From an uncultured Mycoplasmatota bacterium (GTDB lineage Bacteria > Bacillota_I > Bacilli_A > RF39 > UBA660): a DNA stretch of 64,000 nt. The stretch lies in the NCBI GenBank assembly GCA_946403755.1, contig CAMJBC010000007.1:58580-122579 (forward strand), given 5' to 3'. The notes under the pieces were generated by a model, which saw nothing but the letters and a program-made list of their open reading frames with translations, was not told the DNA's origin and ran no database searches. Each line of letters starts with the position of its first letter. The stretch's first letter is position 1. The position numbers and the translations under genes are program-made. Shown in pieces: positions 42,421 to 51,422 of the stretch.

Positions 42421-43488
42421 GTGAACTCAATTATTACAATATTAATACTATGTATTATATTAGGACTTATTATATCTATTCATGAATTTGGTCACTTTAT
42501 TGCTGCTAAGAAAAGTGGAGTATATGTAGATGAATTTTCAATAGGTATGGGACCAGTTTTATGGAAACATAAACCTAAGAAAAGTGAAACAACTTATAGT
42601 TTAAGATTACTACCTATAGGTGGTTTTGTTTCTATGGCTGAAAAAGCTGATCCAGATAATAAAAAGATTAAAAAAGACCAAATACTTGAAAATAAAAGTT
42701 TTTGGCATAATTTATGGGTATTTATAAATGGTATAGTATTCAATTTTTTATTAGCAATAGTTTTATTTTTTATAAGTGGACTTATTTATGGTAGACCAAT
42801 TAGTCAAGCTATAGTAGGTGCAGTTAGTGAAGATGGAGCTGCTGCTAAAGTAGGTATAGTAGCTGGAGATCAAATTGTTAAAGTAAATGGAGTAGAAATT
42901 CAAACACTTGATGATTTCTTATTAGAAGCTTCTGCTAAGAAATTAGAAAAAGAATATATTTTTACTGTTAAAAAAGCTGATAATACTTATGTAGACTATA
43001 ATATTTACCCTGATGTTAAATATGATGAAAAGGGTAAAGAAGAATCTAGAATCTTTGGAATTATGTTTAGTGGTTCAACATATAAAAAAGGATTTGGACA
43101 AGCTATCATTTATGGATTTAGTGGATTTTGGGATAACTTTACTACAATATTTAAAATACTAGGCTCATTATTTAATGGGAAAGTATCTGTTAATAGTTTA
43201 AGTGGACCAGTTGGAATTTATACAATTGTTGATGATGTTAAATCTCAAGGATTAGAAGTACTTATATATTTAACAGCATACTTAAGTATAAATGTAGGTA
43301 TTATTAATTTGTTCCCAATACCAGTATTTGATGGTGGGAGAATATTTATATTATTAATAGAAAAAATAATTGGAAGAAAAACAAATGAAAAACTAGAAAA
43401 TGCTTTAAATTTAATTGGTTTTGGATTAATGATTTTATTAATGATTTATGTAACATTTAATGATATAATAAGGCTCGTGGTGAAATAA
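42421..43488 (+). CDS. rseP: Site-2 metalloprotease RseP/RasP (M50)
   Basis: 355 residues. The zinc motif HEFGH (21-25) lies in the first membrane helix, a PDZ domain spans about 130-200 (VGAVSEDGAAAKVGIVAGDQIVKVNG) and the third ligand is in LFPIPVFDGGRIF. It cuts membrane-embedded anti-sigma factors and leftover signal peptides. The start is GTG after AGGAGG. The gene follows cdsA by 10 bases, as in Bacillus but with dxr missing between them. Confidence 0.95.
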   Translation: MNSIITILILCIILGLIISIHEFGHFIAAKKSGVYVDEFSIGMGPVLWKHKPKKSETTYSLRLLPIGGFVSMAEKADPDNKKIKKDQILENKSFWHNLWVFINGIVFNFLLAIVLFFISGLIYGRPISQAIVGAVSEDGAAAKVGIVAGDQIVKVNGVEIQTLDDFLLEASAKKLEKEYIFTVKKADNTYVDYNIYPDVKYDEKGKEESRIFGIMFSGSTYKKGFGQAIIYGFSGFWDNFTTIFKILGSLFNGKVSVNSLSGPVGIYTIVDDVKSQGLEVLIYLTAYLSINVGIINLFPIPVFDGGRIFILLIEKIIGRKTNEKLENALNLIGFGLMILLMIYVTFNDIIRLVVK

Positions 43489-43489
43489 T

Positions 43490-43861
43490 ATGCAAAATGA
43501 ATATTTAGACAATAAAATTATTCTTAAATATTGTCCTAATTATTATAGAATCATTAATGAAGAATTTTTTGAATTAGATTATGTAAGTGATAAGATAATA
43601 CAAGTATTACAATCATTTATATTTAGTATTAATATTAAAAATAAACCTGATTTAAAAAAAGTAACTTCTCTTGATAAAGCACTAGTTAGATATTTTGATG
43701 ATAGAGATTTTAAAACATATTTAACTAATATATTAGTAGCATTAAAAGTTTCTAAAAAAGAAACAGATATCATGAGATTTATTGCTGAAACTATAATAAA
43801 AGCATATGAAAAATATTTAGAAGGTTATACAAGAAATTTATACATTGCAAAATGGATATAA
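43490..43861 (+). CDS. Unknown small cytosolic helical protein
   Basis: 123 residues, not recognised. It is predicted to be mostly helical, with no signal peptide or membrane segment, and contains VTSLDKALVRYFDDRDFKTYLTNILVALKVSKKET. It begins one base after the rseP stop, using GGTGAAAT at the end of rseP as ribosome site, so it is translated with rseP. tRNA-Arg follows 12 bases later without a terminator between them. Confidence 0.6.
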   Translation: MQNEYLDNKIILKYCPNYYRIINEEFFELDYVSDKIIQVLQSFIFSINIKNKPDLKKVTSLDKALVRYFDDRDFKTYLTNILVALKVSKKETDIMRFIAETIIKAYEKYLEGYTRNLYIAKWI

Positions 43862-43873
43862 ATTTCTTTTTAT

Positions 43874-43950
43874 GTCCTTGTAGCTCAGTTGTATAGAGCA
43901 CCTCCCTCCTAAGGAGGTTGTCGCTGGTTAGAATCCAGTCAAGGACGCCA
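43874..43950 (+). tRNA. tRNA-Arg (anticodon CCT)
   Basis: A 77-base cloverleaf with encoded CCA: acceptor GTCCTTG/CAAGGAC, anticodon arm CCTCC-CTCCTAA-GGAGG (anticodon CCT), T stem GCTGG/CCAGT. The T loop is TTAGAAT instead of TTCGAAT, and the D loop AGTTGTATA lacks the second G of the GG pair. So the normal G19-C56 tertiary pair is replaced by U19-A56. It is probably cotranscribed with the cdsA-rseP operon. Confidence 0.94.
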
Positions 43951-43961
43951 GATAGAAAAAG

Positions 43962-43985
43962 AAACTGATTTTAAATCAGTTTTTT
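43962..43985 (+). terminator. Terminator after tRNA-Arg
   Basis: AAACTGATTT pairs with AAATCAGTTT, followed by Ts. Confidence 0.82.
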
Positions 43986-43988
43986 ATG

Positions 43989-43997
43989 TGATAAAAT
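43989..43997 (+). promoter_or_regulatory. Extended -10 promoter of the Fic-like gene
   Basis: TGA-TAAAAT, 16 bases before ATG 44014. An ATG at 44002 lies at about the predicted transcription start. Confidence 0.55.
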
Positions 43998-44013
43998 ATT
44001 AATGGTGATATAT

Positions 44014-44460
44014 ATGAGAAATAAACTTGGATTAAGTGAGTATGATATAGAAGAAGTAGAAACTAAAATAGTTGAAATGAAATCTCAATTATTAGATTAT
44101 AGATTTACATTTGGAACTGATCATTTTGGAATAAAATATTTACTTAAATTACATGATTTTTTATTTGGAGATATGTATTATGATGCTGGCCAATTATCTT
44201 CTTCTTATGTTGAAAGAGATAAGGATGAATTTGATAAAAGAATTAATAGAATAGTTGCTTTAATTAAAAATCAAGATCCTAATATTCAACGAATAGCTGA
44301 ATTAATAACTGGTTTAGTTGATGCTCAAATATTTGAAGATGGTAATTCTAGAACAATTCATTTATTCTTTGATAATGTTATTAATTGTTTCTTTCCTGAA
44401 GAGAATGATTATACAAAGGCATTAAAAGAAGAAATAAGAAAAACAGGTAGAAAACTATAA
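44014..44460 (+). CDS. Short Fic-domain protein with a degenerate active site
   Basis: About 148 residues. LLKLHDFLFGDMYYDAGQLSSSY matches the N-terminal Fic/Fido signature (LHxxLFxDxYxWAG). The catalytic motif HPFxxGNGR reads AQIFEDGNSR: the His that activates the target is replaced by Gln105, while Phe107, Gly110, Asn111 and Arg113 remain. It should bind a nucleotide phosphate but is unlikely to AMPylate by the normal route. No antitoxin-like partner lies beside it. GGTGAT marks ATG 44014 as the start. Confidence 0.7.
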   Translation: MRNKLGLSEYDIEEVETKIVEMKSQLLDYRFTFGTDHFGIKYLLKLHDFLFGDMYYDAGQLSSSYVERDKDEFDKRINRIVALIKNQDPNIQRIAELITGLVDAQIFEDGNSRTIHLFFDNVINCFFPEENDYTKALKEEIRKTGRKL

Positions 44461-44492
44461 TTAAAAAGTAGTATAATTATGATGGTGATGAT

Positions 44493-45038
44493 ATGAAAAG
44501 TGAAGTTAAAACTAATGAATCTTTAACAACAGTTATTTTAATAGGAATAGGATTATTTGTTCCAGCATTTTTTCAACAAGTTGCATTCTTAGGAGCAAAT
44601 AAACAATTAATAATTGGAACTATAGTTAATGCTATGTTATTTGCATGTGCATTAAAATTAAATGACTATAAAAAAATAGTTCCACTTACAATACTTCCAT
44701 CTTTGTCTAGTATGGCAACTGGATTATTATTTAGTGGATTAACTAAATATAGTGTATCTATGTTACCATTTATATGGATTGGTAATTTAGCTTTAGTACT
44801 TGGTGTTAAATATTTTTCTAAAAAGATTAAATTTATCCCAGCTAGTGTAGTATCTATTGCTATTAAAGCATCTATAATATATTTAGGATTTAAATTAATG
44901 AGTAGTATTATGAATTTTCCTCCTAAAGTTAGTACTATGTTTTCAACAACATTTGGTATTACACAAGTATACACAGCAACATTAGGATTAGCTTTGGTAT
45001 TAACAATAATATTTGTTAAGAAATTAAGAGATGAATAA
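44493..45038 (+). CDS. Small membrane protein, ECF S-component-like
   Basis: 181 residues with about five membrane helices and short loops (helices near 13-30, 39-53, 62-83, 89-105 and 155-176). TGLLFSGLTKYSVSMLPFIWIGNLALVLG in the middle resembles a group of small clostridial membrane proteins that look like substrate-binding components of ECF vitamin transporters. That is a weak similarity; no ATPase or EcfT gene is nearby. It has a TATAAT about 16 bases upstream and its own terminator. Confidence 0.6.
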   Translation: MKSEVKTNESLTTVILIGIGLFVPAFFQQVAFLGANKQLIIGTIVNAMLFACALKLNDYKKIVPLTILPSLSSMATGLLFSGLTKYSVSMLPFIWIGNLALVLGVKYFSKKIKFIPASVVSIAIKASIIYLGFKLMSSIMNFPPKVSTMFSTTFGITQVYTATLGLALVLTIIFVKKLRDE

Positions 45039-45063
45039 AGGAATTAAAAATATTCCTTTTTTT
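45037..45063 (+). terminator. Terminator after the S-component-like gene
   Basis: Stem AAAGGAAT/ATTCCTTT with a 7-base loop and Ts. Confidence 0.82.
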
Positions 45064-45110
45064 ATGAAATAAAATGTAGTATAATTTTACTAGAATAGGA
45101 GTGTACTATT

Positions 45111-46325
45111 ATGAATAAAAAAGGTTTCACTTTAATAGAAGTTATAGTAAGTGTTGTACTAGTAAGTTTAGTAATGGTTACATTAACATCAACATTAGTT
45201 GAATTAAAAAAGAAATCTGAAGTAGTAGCATTAAATACTGATGCTGTTGTTTATAGTTCAGTTATTTCAAGAATTGTAAATAATGATATTACTGAAAATG
45301 ATGGTGTTAAGTTCATTGAGTGTGATCCTAATGGTGAAGAGTGTGGAATGGTACTTGGTAATAATGATAAAAGAAGTATTACTATAAAAGAAACATCTGA
45401 TACTAGAATTGCTAAATTAGAAAAAGTAGAATCAACAGGTAATTACATATTAAAGTCTAAAACTGGTAACAATTATATTGATAAAGTAGATGTTACTATA
45501 GTTAATGGTGGACAAATATCATATTGTAATAATACAGATAGATTAAATGCTAATTGTTTATCTGTTTTAATAAATGGAAATAAATGTACTTGTTTTAAAG
45601 AAAAAATATCTTCTACATTGTTATATAAAGATATTACTGCCGAAACAACAACGGGATTATTAAACTCTAATACTACAAAGGGAGTTGTAAAATATATAAA
45701 GACATTATCATATATTAAAACAACTGATCCAGATACTAGTAAAGTTTCAACAGAAGGTTATGGTTTTTCAAGAATATATTATGATCAATATCCTTATACT
45801 GGAAAAACTGGAGGCACTAATATTTTAACTAGATTAACTGTTGGTATATATGATGGTATAGATAAAAATGCATCAACTTATAATGCTAGTTTATATTCTG
45901 CATCTAGAACAAATGCTGATGCACCTAAAGTTGGAGATAAATTTACTATTACACTTAATACTGTAGGTAATTTAACTGCGCCACATGGTGTTGTATATCC
46001 AAGAGTTCAATCAATAACTAGACCTACAATTAATCCTTTCCCAGTAACAAGATTAACTGAAAAATTTAATGTAGGTTTTGAAGTTGTTAACCCAGGTGTT
46101 TATGTCGATGCTAGTCATACATCTGTTGGTATAGGTGAAACCCAAACATTTACAGAATTTACAGCTTTACCAGAAATGTCTGGAAAGTTATTCATGGGAT
46201 ATTATACTGAAAAAGGAACTGAAACAGCTTGTACTGGAACAATGGTTATTAATAATAGTGGCCATTTAACAGTTGCATCTAATTATTTTTTAGAAGACTC
46301 AGAAATATTTGCATGTTGGTTATAA
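45111..46325 (+). CDS. Type IV prepilin-like protein with a B-repeat-like C-terminal end
   Basis: 404 residues. The N-terminus MNKKGFTLIEVIVSVVLVSLVMV is a class III prepilin signal: peptidase site between Gly5 and Phe6, and Glu at mature position 5. The outer region has paired Cys (ECDPNGEEC, YCNNTDRLNANC, KCTC) and ends in FMGYYTEKGTETACTG...EIFACWL, which resembles the GYYT...LYAKW half of an InlB B-repeat as in the 22347 protein. No pilus ATPase, platform or prepilin peptidase gene is in the window. The ribosome site is TAGGAG. Confidence 0.82.
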   Translation: MNKKGFTLIEVIVSVVLVSLVMVTLTSTLVELKKKSEVVALNTDAVVYSSVISRIVNNDITENDGVKFIECDPNGEECGMVLGNNDKRSITIKETSDTRIAKLEKVESTGNYILKSKTGNNYIDKVDVTIVNGGQISYCNNTDRLNANCLSVLINGNKCTCFKEKISSTLLYKDITAETTTGLLNSNTTKGVVKYIKTLSYIKTTDPDTSKVSTEGYGFSRIYYDQYPYTGKTGGTNILTRLTVGIYDGIDKNASTYNASLYSASRTNADAPKVGDKFTITLNTVGNLTAPHGVVYPRVQSITRPTINPFPVTRLTEKFNVGFEVVNPGVYVDASHTSVGIGETQTFTEFTALPEMSGKLFMGYYTEKGTETACTGTMVINNSGHLTVASNYFLEDSEIFACWL

Positions 46326-46349
46326 AAGTGCTTAAAAGCACTTTTTTTA
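46324..46349 (+). terminator. Terminator after the prepilin-like gene
   Basis: Stem AAAAGTGC/GCACTTTT with a 6-base loop and T run, overlapping the stop codon. Confidence 0.85.
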
Positions 46350-46368
46350 TGTATTTTTATATTATTTG

Positions 46369-46377
46369 TGATAATAT
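46369..46377 (+). promoter_or_regulatory. Extended -10 box directly before recD2
   Basis: TGA-TAATAT ends only 8 bases before ATG 46386, so transcription would start at or next to the start codon. No clear -35 is seen. Confidence 0.45.
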
Positions 46378-46385
46378 ATTTTTAT

Positions 46386-48545
46386 ATGAAAAAGTATATT
46401 CTTGGAAGCATTAGAAAAATTATCTTTGAAAGTAATAGTGGACCATATAAAGTTGGTCTTTTTAGAGTGAAAGATACTAATTATAGTGACTATGAAGAAT
46501 ATATTGGAAAAGTAATAGGATTTACTGGTTCATTTACAGATATAAATAAAGAGTTAGATTATGTCTTATATGGCGAAATGGTAGAGCATCCTAAATATGG
46601 TTTACAATTTTCTTGTGAATCTTATGAATTAAAAGAACCAAGTGATGAGGAAAGTTTAATACTATATTTAAGCAGTGGTATGTTTAAAGGAATTGGTCTT
46701 AAAACAGCTAAAAATATTGTTAATACTTTTAAGGATAAAACTATAGATATAATTAAAAATGATTATGATAAATTATTAATAGTAAGTGGAATGAATGTTA
46801 AAAAAGCAACTGAGCTTCATAATAAAATAGTTGATAGCACTACTAATCAAGACTTAATAATAGAATTAAATAGTTATGGATTTAGTGTAAAAGAAGCTAT
46901 AGATTTAATAACTATATATGGTAATACTTTACCTAAAGTTATTGAAAATAATATTTATGATTTAACTGAATATGTTTCTTTTGATAAAGTTGATTCTATA
47001 TTTTTAAAATATAATAAGGAAGATCATCCTAATAGAATAGAAGCATTAATAAAACATAATATATATAATATGTGTTATGAAAATGGAGATACATTAATAC
47101 ACATAGATGAATTATTTTTAAGAATGAAAAAATGTTTTAGTACTAATTTTACTTCTAGTACATTTTTATCATATATAAGCAAACTAATTGAACAAGAAAT
47201 AATATTTAAAATTAGTGATTATATTATGTTAGATAGTTTTTATTATGCTGAAACATCTATTTTGAGAAATATTAAAGTTATTAATAGTGTTAAGAATAGT
47301 ATTAAAGATAAAAAATTAAATGATTTAATATTAGATTATCAAAAAGATTATAAAATTAATTTTGATGTAGAACAAATAGAAGCTATCAAAGGATCAATTG
47401 AAAACAATTTTTATATTATTACTGGTGGTCCTGGCACTGGAAAAACTACTATTATAAAAGCAGTTGTCAATTTATTAAAAAAACAAGAACATATTCTCGA
47501 TAAAGATATTGCTTTACTTGCACCAACAGGAAGAAGTGCTAAAAGAATGAGTGAAAGTGTTGGTATGTATGCTAGTACTATTCATAAATTCTTAAAATGG
47601 AATAGGGAAAGTGAAACATTTCAAGTAAATGAATTTTCTAAATCTTCTGAAAAAATAATTATAGTTGATGAAGCTAGCATGATAGATATATTTTTATTTG
47701 ATAGTTTATTAAAAGGAATCCATTTAAATTGCAAATTGATTCTTATTGGTGATGAAAATCAATTACCATCTATTGGTCCAGGGGATGTGTTATACGATTT
47801 ACTTAGAATGAATGGTATTAAAAGTAAATGTTTAACTAAAATATATCGTGCTAAAAAAGGAAGTTATATTAATACACTAGCTAAAGATATAAAAGATAAA
47901 AAAATATTTGATAAGTTTGATAATTATGATGATTTTAAATTCATTAATAGTAGTGATGAAGATATAATGTCATATGTTAATGAAATTAGTAAACAAATTA
48001 TTAAGAAAAAAATAAGTATAGATAATTATCAAATATTAGCTCCTATGTATAAAGGTATAAATGGAATAGATAATTTAAATAATTTAATGGCTGAATTATT
48101 TAATGGTAATAGTACTAAATATCAAATAGGAGATAAATACTATAGAGTTAATGATAAAGTAATACAACTTGTAAATGATATAGATAATAATATATTTAAT
48201 GGTGATATTGGATATATTAAAGATATAAGTTATGTTGATAAAAAGTTAACAGTTACTATAGATTTTATGGGTAATAAAGTTATATATAATCAAGGAGAAT
48301 TTGATAGATTTAGTTTAGCTTATGCTATTAGTATTCATAAAGCACAAGGTAGTGAATATGATAATGTAGTAATAGTGCTTGCTAAGAGTTTTAAAAGAAT
48401 GTTTTATAATAAACTAATATATACAGCCGTAACTAGAGCTAAAAAATCATTAATATTAATTGGAGATATTAATTCTTTAAATTCTTCTGTACAAACAATG
48501 TATGCTGAAAAAAGAAATACATATTCTAAACTAACAAATAATTGA
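46386..48545 (+). CDS. recD2: RecD2-type 5'-3' DNA helicase
   Basis: About 719 residues. The N-terminal OB-like and helix-hairpin-helix region (about 1-190, with SSGMFKGIGLKTAKNIV) is followed by helicase lobes: Walker A ITGGPGTGKTTIIKAV near residue 340, LAPTGRSAKRM, IIVDEASMIDIFL, IGDENQLPSIGPGDVL and the C-terminal YAISIHKAQGSEYDNV. RecD2 is the RecBC-independent helicase of Gram-positives, linked to fork handling and repair. A GTG 18 bases upstream falls in the -10 box. No ribosome site precedes ATG 46386. Confidence 0.94.
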   Translation: MKKYILGSIRKIIFESNSGPYKVGLFRVKDTNYSDYEEYIGKVIGFTGSFTDINKELDYVLYGEMVEHPKYGLQFSCESYELKEPSDEESLILYLSSGMFKGIGLKTAKNIVNTFKDKTIDIIKNDYDKLLIVSGMNVKKATELHNKIVDSTTNQDLIIELNSYGFSVKEAIDLITIYGNTLPKVIENNIYDLTEYVSFDKVDSIFLKYNKEDHPNRIEALIKHNIYNMCYENGDTLIHIDELFLRMKKCFSTNFTSSTFLSYISKLIEQEIIFKISDYIMLDSFYYAETSILRNIKVINSVKNSIKDKKLNDLILDYQKDYKINFDVEQIEAIKGSIENNFYIITGGPGTGKTTIIKAVVNLLKKQEHILDKDIALLAPTGRSAKRMSESVGMYASTIHKFLKWNRESETFQVNEFSKSSEKIIIVDEASMIDIFLFDSLLKGIHLNCKLILIGDENQLPSIGPGDVLYDLLRMNGIKSKCLTKIYRAKKGSYINTLAKDIKDKKIFDKFDNYDDFKFINSSDEDIMSYVNEISKQIIKKKISIDNYQILAPMYKGINGIDNLNNLMAELFNGNSTKYQIGDKYYRVNDKVIQLVNDIDNNIFNGDIGYIKDISYVDKKLTVTIDFMGNKVIYNQGEFDRFSLAYAISIHKAQGSEYDNVVIVLAKSFKRMFYNKLIYTAVTRAKKSLILIGDINSLNSSVQTMYAEKRNTYSKLTNN

Positions 48546-48570
48546 TTTTAAGAGTAGAATTATGTATAAT
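48542..48570 (+). promoter_or_regulatory. Promoter of the AI-2E-type transporter gene
   Basis: TTGATT overlaps the recD2 stop codon; a 17-bp spacer and TATAAT follow. Confidence 0.72.
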
Positions 48571-48596
48571 TTTATTATGATGGGAGAGTAAGAGAT

Positions 48597-49730
48597 ATGA
48601 AGAATGAAAAAAATATTAAAGAACTTGTATCTACAGGTAATAAAATATTAAAACTATTATATATTTTATTTATAATATTATTAATTTATGTATTTACATT
48701 AATAATTAGAGAATGGCATATTTTATCAATCATTGGAAAGATATTATCGATAATATCTCCATTATTTATAGGATGGTTTATAGCATGGCTATTAAATCCA
48801 TTAGTTAAGAAAATGCAATCTAAGGGAGTTAAAAAGATACTTAGTGTAATATTTGCATACTTTATTTTCTTACTAGTTATAGGAGTAATTCTTGGATTTA
48901 CTTTACCATCATTAGGAACACAAATAAGTGATATGGTTTCTACTATACCTAAAATTGCTAGTGATATCACTGGATGGATCAATAATTTCTTTACTAAGTT
49001 ATCAGAAATTAGTTCAGAGAATTTAGATTCTATTAAAGCAACATTTATGTTAAAGATTACAAATTATTTTGAAGGATTACAAACTGAATTACCATCATTA
49101 GTAGTAAGTATTATTTCTTCAATAGCTGGTGGATTTGGAAAAATATTTGTAGGATTAATCGTAGGATTTTATATTTCATTTGAATTTGATAAAGCTGCTG
49201 ATGGATTTGTTAGTATGTTCCCAGTACGTGCAAGAGGAGATGTAAAATACTTACTTGGAAAACTTGATGAAACATTATATTCATTCTTAAGTGGAACACT
49301 ATGGTTATCATTACTATTATTTGTAGTATCTGTAATAGGTTTCTCATTAATAGGATTAAATGCACCAGTATTAGTTGCATTTATATGTGCTGTAACTAAT
49401 TTAATTCCATACATTGGACCTTATATTGGTGCTGCAGTAGCAGGAGCTATTGGATTTAGTCAAAGTGGAGTAATAGGTGTATTAACATTAGTATTTATTC
49501 TAATTGTTCAAATTATAGATGGTGAAATATTAAATCCACTTGTTATGAGCAAGAGAATGAACTTAAGTCCAATAACAATTATCATTTCATTGTTAATATT
49601 TGAACATTTATTTGGAATATTAGGTATGATTATTGCAACTCCGGTTGTAGCAATACTTAAGATTATATATAACTTCTTAGATGAAAAATATGATTTCTTT
49701 GGATTCTTAGAAGAAGAGAAAAAAGAATAG
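48597..49730 (+). CDS. AI-2E family transporter (PerM/YdiK type)
   Basis: 377 residues with about eight membrane helices and a long amphipathic region (about 105-165). The family features IISPLFIGWFIAWLLNPLVKKM near the N-terminus and NLIPYIGPYIGAAVAGAIGF plus DGEILNPLVMSKRMNLSPITIIISLLIFEHLFGILGMIIATPVVAI near the C-terminus are clear. Members have been linked to autoinducer-2 export and Na/H exchange; the substrate here is not readable. The ribosome site is GGGAG. Confidence 0.92.
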   Translation: MKNEKNIKELVSTGNKILKLLYILFIILLIYVFTLIIREWHILSIIGKILSIISPLFIGWFIAWLLNPLVKKMQSKGVKKILSVIFAYFIFLLVIGVILGFTLPSLGTQISDMVSTIPKIASDITGWINNFFTKLSEISSENLDSIKATFMLKITNYFEGLQTELPSLVVSIISSIAGGFGKIFVGLIVGFYISFEFDKAADGFVSMFPVRARGDVKYLLGKLDETLYSFLSGTLWLSLLLFVVSVIGFSLIGLNAPVLVAFICAVTNLIPYIGPYIGAAVAGAIGFSQSGVIGVLTLVFILIVQIIDGEILNPLVMSKRMNLSPITIIISLLIFEHLFGILGMIIATPVVAILKIIYNFLDEKYDFFGFLEEEKKE

Positions 49731-49749
49731 ATATTAGTGGTGAGATAAT

Positions 49750-50496
49750 ATGAGAAAAAAGATAATTAGGGAAAGAGAAGGAACTTTAATAGCTATAGAT
49801 ATTGTATTTTACATAGCTGTAATAATAGTAGGATATTTATTAATTGATTATGAAAATTATAATATTGTAGCAACTTTTAAATTTTTACCAAGTATTTTCT
49901 ATGTAATAGGTGCATTTTCATTTATTGCATATTTCTTAAATAGAAAAAGAGATTATTATGAATTTTTAATGTTTAGTTTAATTAATATAATTACTGGAAC
50001 ATATATTCTAGCTAATAATATTAATTATGTTGGAAATTTATTACCTTGGAACACTTACGTTTTAGGAGATGCGTTGTTATTTTATTCAATAGCTAGTATC
50101 TGCAATAAATTATATTTAGTTAAAAAATATTGGGATAATAAAAATATTAATTTTATTCCTAGACTAGTTAATTCAGTATTACTTACATTTATTAGTGCAT
50201 TTGCAGTATATAGTTTATATACAAAAGCAGATTTAGCTTTTATGATTATTGGATATTATATTATGGGATTTGGTTTGATTAGTTTATTAGAACCTCTTAC
50301 ATATATAGTATTAAATAACCCAACAGTAGATAAATTATTAGTTTCATTCTTAAAATATAATAAGGGTGAAGAAGTTAAATCTAAGACACCAAGAAGTGTA
50401 AAATCAATAGCTAGAAAAAAGATTTCTTTTAAGGAAAGACAAGGAACTTTATTAAAGAAAGAAGAGAATATTAAAAAGAATAGTAAGAAGAAGTGA
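49750..50496 (+). CDS. Unknown multi-helix membrane protein
   Basis: 248 residues, not recognised. About six membrane helices lie between 13 and 195. The C-terminal 50 residues are strongly basic (KSIARKKISFKERQGTLLKKEENIKKNSKKK region) and should face the cytosol, perhaps touching RNA, DNA or lipid head groups. GGTGAGAT in the gap serves as ribosome site, and the gene follows the AI-2E-type transporter by 19 bases, so they are probably cotranscribed. Its TGA stop is the start of the terminator loop. Confidence 0.65.
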   Translation: MRKKIIREREGTLIAIDIVFYIAVIIVGYLLIDYENYNIVATFKFLPSIFYVIGAFSFIAYFLNRKRDYYEFLMFSLINIITGTYILANNINYVGNLLPWNTYVLGDALLFYSIASICNKLYLVKKYWDNKNINFIPRLVNSVLLTFISAFAVYSLYTKADLAFMIIGYYIMGFGLISLLEPLTYIVLNNPTVDKLLVSFLKYNKGEEVKSKTPRSVKSIARKKISFKERQGTLLKKEENIKKNSKKK

Positions 50497-50512
50497 AAGC
50501 TTCTTCTTTTTT
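50485..50512 (+). terminator. Terminator after the gene at 49750
   Basis: A 9-bp stem AAGAAGAAG/CTTCTTCTT with loop TGAAAG that holds the TGA stop, then Ts. Confidence 0.85.
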
Positions 50513-50594
50513 GTAAAGATATTTAAAAAAGTAGAAAAAGGAACTTAAATAGTGTATAATTACTATATATGAATATTAAGAAGAGGTGAATTGA

Positions 50595-51422
50595 ATGCTA
50601 AGTACAATATTAAAAATAGTTACTAAAGTAATAGATATAGCTATAGTATGGTTTATGTTCTATGAACTTTTGAAGTATTCTAGAAATAATTTTAAACTTA
50701 CATTAATATTTAAAGGTGTTGTTATAATTGTAGCTTTAAAATTACTTAGCGATTGGTTAAGTTTAAATACAGTTGGAATAATTCTTGAATATGTTATTTC
50801 TTGGGGACCTCTTGCGTTGATTATTATATTTCAACCAGAAATTAGAAATGTTCTGGAGAGTATAGGTAGAAGTCAATTATTAGGTAGACATAAGACATTG
50901 ACTGTTGATGAAAGAGAAAAATTAGTATATGAAATTATAAATGCTGTAGATTATTTAAAGAAAAATAAAATTGGAGCATTAATGGTTATTGAAAGAGATT
51001 ATAGTCTTGCTCAATATATTGAACCTGCTAATAAAATATATGCAGATATCAGTAGTGAACTATTAATATCAATATTTTTCCCAAATAATCCATTACATGA
51101 TGGTGGTGTAATTATCCAAGGAGATAAAATTACTTGTGCTGGAAGTGTATTCCCAACAAGTATGAATCCAACTATTTCAAAAAGACTTGGAACACGTCAT
51201 AGAGCAGCCTTAGGTATTAGTGAAATATCTGACTGTATAGCAATTGTAGTTAGTGAAGAAACTGGTAGAATATCAATAGCTATTCAAAGTGAATTAAATT
51301 ATAATTTATCTTTAGATGATGCTAAATTATTATTACTTGAAGAATTACAACCTAAGAAAGAGACATTCTATGAAGTAGATAAAGAAAGCGAGGATGAAGA
51401 CAATGAAGAAAGTGCTAAGTAG
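50595..51422 (+). CDS. cdaA: Diadenylate cyclase CdaA
   Basis: 275 residues. Three N-terminal membrane helices (about 10-80) precede a DAC domain with WGPLALIIIFQPEIRNVLESIGR, the active-site NPLHDGGVIIQG (usually DGA; here DGG) and GTRHRAALGISEISD with the RHR motif. It condenses two ATP into c-di-AMP, which controls potassium and osmolyte uptake and wall stability. The next gene is its regulator cdaR, overlapping by about 20 bases. glmM, the usual third gene, is not there. Confidence 0.95.
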   Translation: MLSTILKIVTKVIDIAIVWFMFYELLKYSRNNFKLTLIFKGVVIIVALKLLSDWLSLNTVGIILEYVISWGPLALIIIFQPEIRNVLESIGRSQLLGRHKTLTVDEREKLVYEIINAVDYLKKNKIGALMVIERDYSLAQYIEPANKIYADISSELLISIFFPNNPLHDGGVIIQGDKITCAGSVFPTSMNPTISKRLGTRHRAALGISEISDCIAIVVSEETGRISIAIQSELNYNLSLDDAKLLLLEELQPKKETFYEVDKESEDEDNEESAK

